From an uncultured Bacteroidota bacterium (GTDB lineage: Bacteria; Bacteroidota; Ignavibacteria; UBA10030; UBA8401), in the NCBI GenBank assembly GCA_937920105.1, contig CALETH010000108.1:1-20925 (forward strand): a DNA stretch of 20,925 nt, written 5' to 3'. The translations under genes and the position numbers were made by a program. Below the pieces are notes generated by a model. The model saw only the letters and a list, made by a program, of their open reading frames with translations. It ran no database searches and was not told the DNA's origin. Within the stretch, counting starts at the first letter, position 1. Each line of letters opens with the position of its first letter. Positions 15,355 to 20,925 of the stretch are shown in pieces.

Positions 15355-17349
15355 TCAATTCTCAACTTTATTTATAGCACCATCTTTATACTGCAAAAAA
15401 AACAACTGTGAATTCACGCGGCTATTTTTAAAAGAGATAGAAGAACGAAATCCTTTATAGTTTTCTGTCAAAGAAATTTTTTCATTCAATTGTTCGCGAG
15501 TTTTTGCACCTTTTTGTAATGAACGCACTATCACCATCATACCATCATATCCGAATAAAGTATTCTCGTTTGGCTTATGAGAATATTTTTGTTCAAACAT
15601 TTTTGAAAATTGTTGAAAGTCAAAAGAACGTTCTTGCCAAGAATCAGAAAAAAAGTAAAGATTTTTTAGATAGCGTTTATTGGCTTCAAGTTCACTAAGA
15701 GTATTCCATTCACTTGAACCAAGAATTGTTGCAGGAATATTGTGATATGCAAGTTGTGAAGAAATAATTCCAACTTCACTGCTTTGAGTAATGGGACAAA
15801 AAACCGCTTCTATTGTTTTTACAGGAAAGTCCAAACTATCTGTATAAAAAGGAATTTCCGCAGTTAACAATCCAAGAGAATCTGCAGTTTTTTTATTACG
15901 ATGTCCTAATAATTTTGATAGAGTAACATTTTTACTTTTTTCAAAAAGCGAATCAACCATCGGAGAAAATGCACCAGCAGAAATCAAATTCATTTTCATT
16001 TCTGGTGTACGATTTTTGGGAGATAAAGAAACGTTGTAATCTATTTCAAATGGAGCAACATCATAACGGACAGCACGAAAAATATGCCTCAAATCTGTTG
16101 TACCTTTTGTATAGAATTGTTGCGAAAGAATTTTTCCTCCTAATGCAGCAACTTCTTTTGCAAAAGATTTTGCTAAAATAGTATTTGTTGGTGTTTCTGA
16201 AGTAATGATAGCAAAGTTTGTATATCCCAAATTTTGCACGGCATACCGAGCCATCATTTTTCCTCTCATTGCAAAATCCGGATTTACTTGATAGGTGTAC
16301 GGATACGTACTTGCCAAACCAGTATCGGTTGCGGTGGGAGAAATAAGTGGAATTTTTGTTGTACTGGAAATCTTTATGGCCGATAAAACTTCATCGCTAA
16401 AAATAGGACCAATAATACCAATAAGAGTTGTATCGTTACTCCATTCTTGAAATACAGAACGTATCGTCTCTTTTTTTCGCTGCGAATCCCGAATATCTAA
16501 AACAATTGATGGTGTTGTTCTGGTAGAACTACTATTATAAACATCAACAGCAAATTGAATTCCTTCTAAAATTTCAGTAGCGATTTTTGTTTCACGAGCG
16601 TTATTGAAACTGGCTTTCATTAACGGAAGAAGGACACCAATTTTTACTGATGCGGTGTTTTGTAATTTCGCAAGGAGTTTATTGGCTTGATAGGTTATTT
16701 CATTATCACCGTTTAACGTAATAATATTTTTAAATAATACTATTGCGTCATCTTTTTTTTCAGAAGTAATTTGTTTTTGTGCCACAGCAAAAAACAATAA
16801 TGCTTGTGAGGATGGAATAGTTGTTGATGAGTTTATCTGTTGAATATTTTCCTGAGAAAGAATTTCTTCTACTAAATATTCTACCGCTTTTTGTGAACGT
16901 TTTTTATTGAGTGGTTCTTTTGCGATGGAAAAAGTATGAAGAAAATATTCTGTTGCACTGGGATATTTTCCTAAATAATAGGCATTTAATCCCAAAATGA
17001 AATAGGCATCTTCTCGATATGCACTTTTTTGTTCTTGTTCTAAAAAATTTTGTGCTGCCAGAATAGATTCATTATATCTTCCTAAGTACAATAATGTTTT
17101 TGCGGACATTATTTTTGATGCAGTGGTTCGCTGATTACGTGAAAGATGTTGTATTTGTTGAAATCCTTGGTACGCCTTTTCATATTCTTTTTGTGTAAAA
17201 TGACGAAGAGCAATAACAAATGTATCATCTGCTAATTGATTAAAAAACACTTCTTCGGATTGAGAATAGGATTGTGAATAGAGTTGAGAAAAAAATAGTA
17301 CACAAAAAGAGAATAGAAAAAGGAGGCGAATAATATTTTTATTATACAT
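15355..17349 (-). CDS. Exported TPR plus type I periplasmic-binding-fold protein (LpoA/LivJ-like)
   Basis: The 664-residue protein starts with a signal sequence (LLFLFSFCVLFFSQLYSQS). I see no lipobox, because the single cysteine lacks a proper context. Residues about 45-225 form TPR-like helical repeats (ALRHFTQKEYEKAYQGFQQI, DAYFILGLNAYYLGKYPSA). From about 236 (VKIGVLLPLM) to the end it has the Leu/Ile/Val-binding type I periplasmic-binding fold, with GIQFAVDVYN, LIGIIGPIFSDEVLSAI and PLISPTATDTGLAS as recognisable segments. The same order, TPR then binding fold, occurs in LpoA, an activator of penicillin-binding proteins in Gammaproteobacteria, and in proteins annotated as ABC-transporter substrate-binding. 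No permease or ATPase gene is nearby, which favours a non-transport role; this is inference. It is the first gene of an operon with radC and diverges from mfd. Confidence 0.9.
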   Translation of the reverse strand: MYNKNIIRLLFLFSFCVLFFSQLYSQSYSQSEEVFFNQLADDTFVIALRHFTQKEYEKAYQGFQQIQHLSRNQRTTASKIMSAKTLLYLGRYNESILAAQNFLEQEQKSAYREDAYFILGLNAYYLGKYPSATEYFLHTFSIAKEPLNKKRSQKAVEYLVEEILSQENIQQINSSTTIPSSQALLFFAVAQKQITSEKKDDAIVLFKNIITLNGDNEITYQANKLLAKLQNTASVKIGVLLPLMKASFNNARETKIATEILEGIQFAVDVYNSSSTRTTPSIVLDIRDSQRKKETIRSVFQEWSNDTTLIGIIGPIFSDEVLSAIKISSTTKIPLISPTATDTGLASTYPYTYQVNPDFAMRGKMMARYAVQNLGYTNFAIITSETPTNTILAKSFAKEVAALGGKILSQQFYTKGTTDLRHIFRAVRYDVAPFEIDYNVSLSPKNRTPEMKMNLISAGAFSPMVDSLFEKSKNVTLSKLLGHRNKKTADSLGLLTAEIPFYTDSLDFPVKTIEAVFCPITQSSEVGIISSQLAYHNIPATILGSSEWNTLSELEANKRYLKNLYFFSDSWQERSFDFQQFSKMFEQKYSHKPNENTLFGYDGMMVIVRSLQKGAKTREQLNEKISLTENYKGFRSSISFKNSRVNSQLFFLQYKDGAINKVEN

Positions 17350-17447
17350 AATGTGTTCTTAGTATTTAGAAAAATAATGTACCGCAAAGTTTTTTATCAA
17401 ACAATATATGATTCACTTTTGTAACTATTCTTTGTATTTTATAGGCA
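17350..17447. promoter_or_regulatory. Divergent intergenic region between the TPR/PBP operon and mfd
   Basis: These 98 bases must contain the promoters of both divergent units, since no other room exists. Candidate TTTG-type elements occur (CACTTTTGTAAC and ATTCTTTGTATT near 17412-17436 on the plus strand), but none fits the Bacteroidota TTTG/TAnnTTTG arrangement exactly, so I do not assign transcription starts. AGG at 17443-17445 is too close to the mfd ATG to be a standard ribosome site. Confidence 0.5.
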
Positions 17448-20400
17448 ATGCTTGACACCTTGAAACAACATATTCATTCCTCGCAAGAATTTCAAAAACT
17501 TCTTTCTTCGCAACCAACAATTCAAGTTCCACATTATATTAGTGGAATTACATCATCTTTTTCTGCTTTTTTACTTTCCTCGTTGTTTGAAAAAACATCG
17601 CAATCACTCATCATTATTCTTCCCACAAAAGATGATGCAGAAAAATTTCGAGATGATTGTTCTGTTCTTATAGATGAAAAACTGCTTCATCTTTATACAG
17701 CAGAAGTATTTCATCAGGCAGAAATATTGGATATTTCTTCGTCACTCAATCAAACCGAAACGCTACAAGCAATAAGTAAAAACACACGAGGAATATATTT
17801 TACGCATGCAACAGCATTGGGTTTTTCCATCCCACCAATTACGGAATTACAAAAAAGCGTTATTGAAATATCTGTAAATAAAGACATTCCTTTTCAACAA
17901 TTCATTCATCAACTCCATGAAATGAATTTTGAAAAAAAACAATTTGTTGAAGGGTATGGAGATTTTTCTGTACGTGGAGGAATTGTTGATGTATTTTCTT
18001 ACAACGGAGAACATCCGCTTCGTATAGAGTTTTGGGGAGATACGGTTGAATCTATTAGGGAGTTTGATACTCTTTCACAACGTTCCATTCGGGAATTACA
18101 AGGTGCAACTATTGTTCCAAATATTTCTACATTAAAAAAAGAAAAAAAACAATCATTATTAGAATGTTTTCCAAAAGAAACGTTGATATTTTTATATCAA
18201 CCAGAATTAAGTGAAAAAGAATTTCAAGAAATAGAATCTGAAGGAGTACAATGTGATTTTTCTTTTGTAGAAATACAAAATTATTGGAAACAATTTCCAC
18301 AATATGTTTACTCAACCTTTCACTCATCCAACAGTTTAGATTTCCATGTTCAATCGCAGCCCCCAACAAATGGAAGTCTCAAAATTTTTCTTGAACATCT
18401 TCAAAAACTCACCGAACAAAATTTTTCTATCACCATTGCTTCGGATACAAAAGAAAGTGTGCAGCGTATTCAAGAATTATTAGAAGAAGAGATAGAAGTA
18501 GCAGAGCAAAACTTTGCTCCATTAATAAATTATTCTACAGAAAGTTTTCATTCCGGATTTATTTTTCCATCAGCAAAAATTGCATTTTTTGCAGAACACG
18601 AAATTTTTGGAAGAGTAAAACAACGAACATCGTTTAAGAAACGACGTTTTAAAAGTATTTCTGCGAAAGAATTACAAGCATTGCAGCGTGGAGATTTTGT
18701 TACTCACGTTGACCATGGAATTGGAAAATTTCTCGGACTTCAAAAAATCAAAATCGGAAATACTGAGCAAGAAGTAGTAAAGTTAGAATATTCAGAAAAA
18801 GGAACACTCTTTGTCAATCTCAATTATATTGCACGGCTGCAAAAATATTCTTCCGCAGAAGGACACGTTCCCAAACTCAGCAAACTTGGAACTGGTGAAT
18901 GGGAAAAACTTAAAGCCCGCACAAAGAAAAAAATTAAAGATATTGCACGAGATTTAATTCTTCTCTATGCAAAAAGAAAAAATGAACAGGGCTTTGCTTT
19001 TCAAACGGACACTCATTGGCAAAAAGAAATGGAGGCCTCATTTATGTACGAAGATACTCCGGACCAAGCAAAAGCCACTGTAGAGGTGAAGCAGGATATG
19101 GAAAATTCGCAGCCAATGGATAGATTAATTTGTGGTGATGTTGGTTTCGGAAAAACAGAAATTGCCGTACGTGCGGCGTTCAAAGCCGTGTTGAATAATA
19201 AACAAGTTGCGGTGCTTGTTCCCACAACAATTTTGGCACAGCAACATTATGCAACATTTACCGATAGACTTCATCGATATCCTGTACGCATTGCATCACT
19301 TTCACGTTTCAAAACAGCAAAAGAACAAAAAGAAGTTTTGCAAAAATTGCAGCACGGTGAAATTGATATTCTTATCGGAACACATCGGCTGCTTTCTAAA
19401 GATATTGCGTTTAAAGATTTGGGATTGCTTATAATAGATGAAGAACAGCGTTTTGGTGTTGCAGCAAAAGAAAAACTTCGCACACTCAAAATTTCTGTGG
19501 ATACATTAACTTTAACCGCAACGCCAATTCCGCGAACACTCAATTTTTCTTTGATGGGAGCGAGAGACCTTTCTATTATAAATACTCCACCACGAAATCG
19601 ACTTCCCATTCATACAGAAATTGTTCAGTATGATAAAAAAATTATTCGCGAAGCCATTCTTCACGAACTTCATCGCGGCGGACAAGTTTTTGTGGTGAAT
19701 GATAGAATACAAAACATGGAAACTTTTACGGCAATGTTGCAAGAATACATTCCCGAAGCAAAATTTCGTATTGTTCACGGACAAATGGATGGAAAAAAAT
19801 TGGAAGAAGTAATGTTGGATTTTTTAGAAAAAAAATTCAACGTTCTTGTAACCACAAAAATTATAGAATCCGGTGTGGATATTCCGAGCGTAAATACTAT
19901 CATCATCAATCGTGCAGACCATTTTGGTTTGGCGGAATTGTATCAACTGCGTGGACGTGTTGGGCGTTCTAACATTCAAGCATATTCGTATCTTCTCGTT
20001 CCGCCAATTTCTTCGCTTCCCAAAACAACATTGCGGCGTTTACAAGCAATTGAAGAATTTACAGAATTAGGTTCCGGTTTTAATTTAGCAATGCGGGATT
20101 TAGAAATTCGTGGTGCTGGAAATATGCTTGGTGGAGAACAAAGTGGATTTATTACGGAAATGGGTTTTGAAATGTATACCAAAATTTTGGAAGAGGCAGT
20201 GAGCGAATTGAAAGAACAAGAATTTTCTACCTTATTCGCAGCCAAAACATCTGCAACAAAATTACCGGAAACATTGATTGAAGCAGATGTTGATGCGTAT
20301 TTACCAGAATTTTATATCGAAAGCGATGCTGAACGTTTAGATATTTACCGTCGTTTATACAAAGCCACAACAGAAAAAGAAATTCAAGAATTGCGTTTGG

Positions 20401-20729
20401 AGTTGCAAGACCGTTTTGGTGCGTTGCTCGAAGAAGCAGAAAATGTTTTTGCTCTCGCTTCGTTGCGGCTTTCTGCATCTTTTCTGGGATTTCACAAAAT
20501 ACAATTACAAAAACATTTTTTACGATTACATTTCCCGCCGGAAACAGAGCAAGAGTTTTATAATTCTGAATTTCAAAAATTAATGGAGAAGGTTGGAAAA
20601 ATTCAAACGCATTCTATTCAACTTAAACAAGAAGGAAAAAGTTTATTACTTTCTATCCCATTAAAAAATAGTGAAGGAATTTTGAGAATGGATGAAGTGA
20701 GGGAATTGTTAACGAAGATAAAAAACTAA
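17448..20729 (+). CDS. mfd: Mfd, transcription-repair coupling factor
   Basis: Mfd is an ATP-driven translocase that pushes or removes RNA polymerase stalled at DNA damage and recruits UvrA for nucleotide excision repair. The 1093-residue length is close to the 1148 of Escherichia coli. Residues 1 to about 340 form the UvrB-like module (EGYGDFSVRGGIVDVF, PLRIEFWGDTVESIREFD). The RNA-polymerase-interaction domain starts near 413 (GDFVTHVDHGIGKFLGLQ). The helicase core has FMYEDTPDQAKA, Walker A GDVGFGKTE at about 563, the Walker B box IDEEQRFG near 663, TATPIPRTLNFSLMG near 691 and RGRVGRS near 835. The C-terminal TRCF domain follows from about 960 (EADVDAYLPEFYIESDAERL). All key motifs are intact. 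It is a single gene on the plus strand, divergent from the TPR/radC operon and ending 2 bp from a convergent gene. Confidence 0.98.
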   Translation: MLDTLKQHIHSSQEFQKLLSSQPTIQVPHYISGITSSFSAFLLSSLFEKTSQSLIIILPTKDDAEKFRDDCSVLIDEKLLHLYTAEVFHQAEILDISSSLNQTETLQAISKNTRGIYFTHATALGFSIPPITELQKSVIEISVNKDIPFQQFIHQLHEMNFEKKQFVEGYGDFSVRGGIVDVFSYNGEHPLRIEFWGDTVESIREFDTLSQRSIRELQGATIVPNISTLKKEKKQSLLECFPKETLIFLYQPELSEKEFQEIESEGVQCDFSFVEIQNYWKQFPQYVYSTFHSSNSLDFHVQSQPPTNGSLKIFLEHLQKLTEQNFSITIASDTKESVQRIQELLEEEIEVAEQNFAPLINYSTESFHSGFIFPSAKIAFFAEHEIFGRVKQRTSFKKRRFKSISAKELQALQRGDFVTHVDHGIGKFLGLQKIKIGNTEQEVVKLEYSEKGTLFVNLNYIARLQKYSSAEGHVPKLSKLGTGEWEKLKARTKKKIKDIARDLILLYAKRKNEQGFAFQTDTHWQKEMEASFMYEDTPDQAKATVEVKQDMENSQPMDRLICGDVGFGKTEIAVRAAFKAVLNNKQVAVLVPTTILAQQHYATFTDRLHRYPVRIASLSRFKTAKEQKEVLQKLQHGEIDILIGTHRLLSKDIAFKDLGLLIIDEEQRFGVAAKEKLRTLKISVDTLTLTATPIPRTLNFSLMGARDLSIINTPPRNRLPIHTEIVQYDKKIIREAILHELHRGGQVFVVNDRIQNMETFTAMLQEYIPEAKFRIVHGQMDGKKLEEVMLDFLEKKFNVLVTTKIIESGVDIPSVNTIIINRADHFGLAELYQLRGRVGRSNIQAYSYLLVPPISSLPKTTLRRLQAIEEFTELGSGFNLAMRDLEIRGAGNMLGGEQSGFITEMGFEMYTKILEEAVSELKEQEFSTLFAAKTSATKLPETLIEADVDAYLPEFYIESDAERLDIYRRLYKATTEKEIQELRLELQDRFGALLEEAENVFALASLRLSASFLGFHKIQLQKHFLRLHFPPETEQEFYNSEFQKLMEKVGKIQTHSIQLKQEGKSLLLSIPLKNSEGILRMDEVRELLTKIKN

Positions 20730-20731
20730 AC

Positions 20732-20917
20732 TCATTTTTCTTCATCCTCACCACGTTGAATAATTTCTCGCAACCATTCAAAATATCCCTTGTCCATTCT
20801 AATAGCATGATGTGTAATTTCTTTATTCTTTTTTGCTAAATCCTTTGCAATTTCCACCGCTTCTTTTGCGGTCATTTCTGCTTTAGTAAGAAGTGCTGCA
20901 TTAAGCATAGATTGCAT
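20732..20917 (-). CDS. Small helical protein at the window edge, possibly 5' truncated
   Basis: At least 61 codons read MQSMLNAALLTKAEMTAKEA, then a charged helical stretch, and end with FEWLREIIQRGEDEEK before TGA. The composition (Ala, Lys and Glu-rich, no signal peptide) suggests a cytoplasmic helical or coiled-coil protein. The frame stays open through the eight bases between this ATG and the right edge, and no Shine-Dalgarno sequence is visible in them, so the true start may lie outside. It converges on mfd with only 2 bp between stop codons. It vaguely recalls the helical C-terminal regions of phasin-like proteins, but I cannot support that assignment and leave the function open. Confidence 0.55.
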   Translation of the reverse strand: MQSMLNAALLTKAEMTAKEAVEIAKDLAKKNKEITHHAIRMDKGYFEWLREIIQRGEDEEK

Positions 20918-20925
20918 TTTGGTTT

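Noticed and set aside
1..20925. Defence system, CRISPR array, integrative element or retron
   Set aside because: I found no nuclease, reverse transcriptase, integrase, transposase or direct-repeat/spacer pattern; the repeats present are heptamers and isolated palindromes.

Overview
The window is AT-rich DNA (roughly one third GC by eye) from a Gram-negative member of the Bacteroidota/FCB superphylum. The evidence is a full-length sprA, which encodes the outer-membrane translocon of the type IX secretion system (T9SS). There is also a secreted protein with a type A T9SS C-terminal sorting domain of the PNPFNPTT kind, a 3-coathanger stack segment, and a protein with repeated GNVGIGTTTP motifs. 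That combination points to the Ignavibacteria/Kapabacteria/Chlorobi side of the group rather than classical Bacteroidia. This placement is inference from motifs, not a phylogeny.

Layout. (1) Positions 1-3368, minus strand: an exported protein with an HExxH motif, then an exported helical (HEAT-like) protein, 11 bp apart. (2) 3536-10276, minus: sprA, with a GTG start. (3) 10277-10616: the only gene-free stretch over 300 bp. It holds a probable terminator, two heptamer-repeat tracts and a GC-rich palindromic repeat. (4) 10617-14362, minus: a tight three-gene operon encoding a secreted GNVGIGTTTP/coiled-coil protein, a small lipoprotein and a 760-residue T9SS cargo protein. (5) 14619-17349, minus: an exported TPR plus periplasmic-binding-fold protein followed by radC, closed by a clear terminator. 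(6) 17448-20729, plus: mfd, transcribed divergently from the TPR/radC pair. (7) 20732 to the right edge, minus: a small helical protein, convergent with mfd and possibly cut by the edge.

How the genes fit together. SprA would export T9SS cargo across the outer membrane, and the 760-residue protein carries the required C-terminal signal, so machine and substrate lie side by side. All five proteins left of radC except SprA itself are probably exported products of unknown function. On the right, mfd (transcription-coupled repair) and radC form a DNA-maintenance neighbourhood.

The least ordinary feature is the repeat content. Degenerate tandem heptamers sit at gene boundaries: abutting a start codon at 3369-3403, overlapping a stop codon at 10563-10618, and just after a stop codon at 118-152, with a further short tract at 10480-10500. 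Three unrelated palindromic repeats also occur, one of them read in frame inside sprA. I saw no tRNA, rRNA, CRISPR array, transposase, integrase, phage gene or recognisable defence system.
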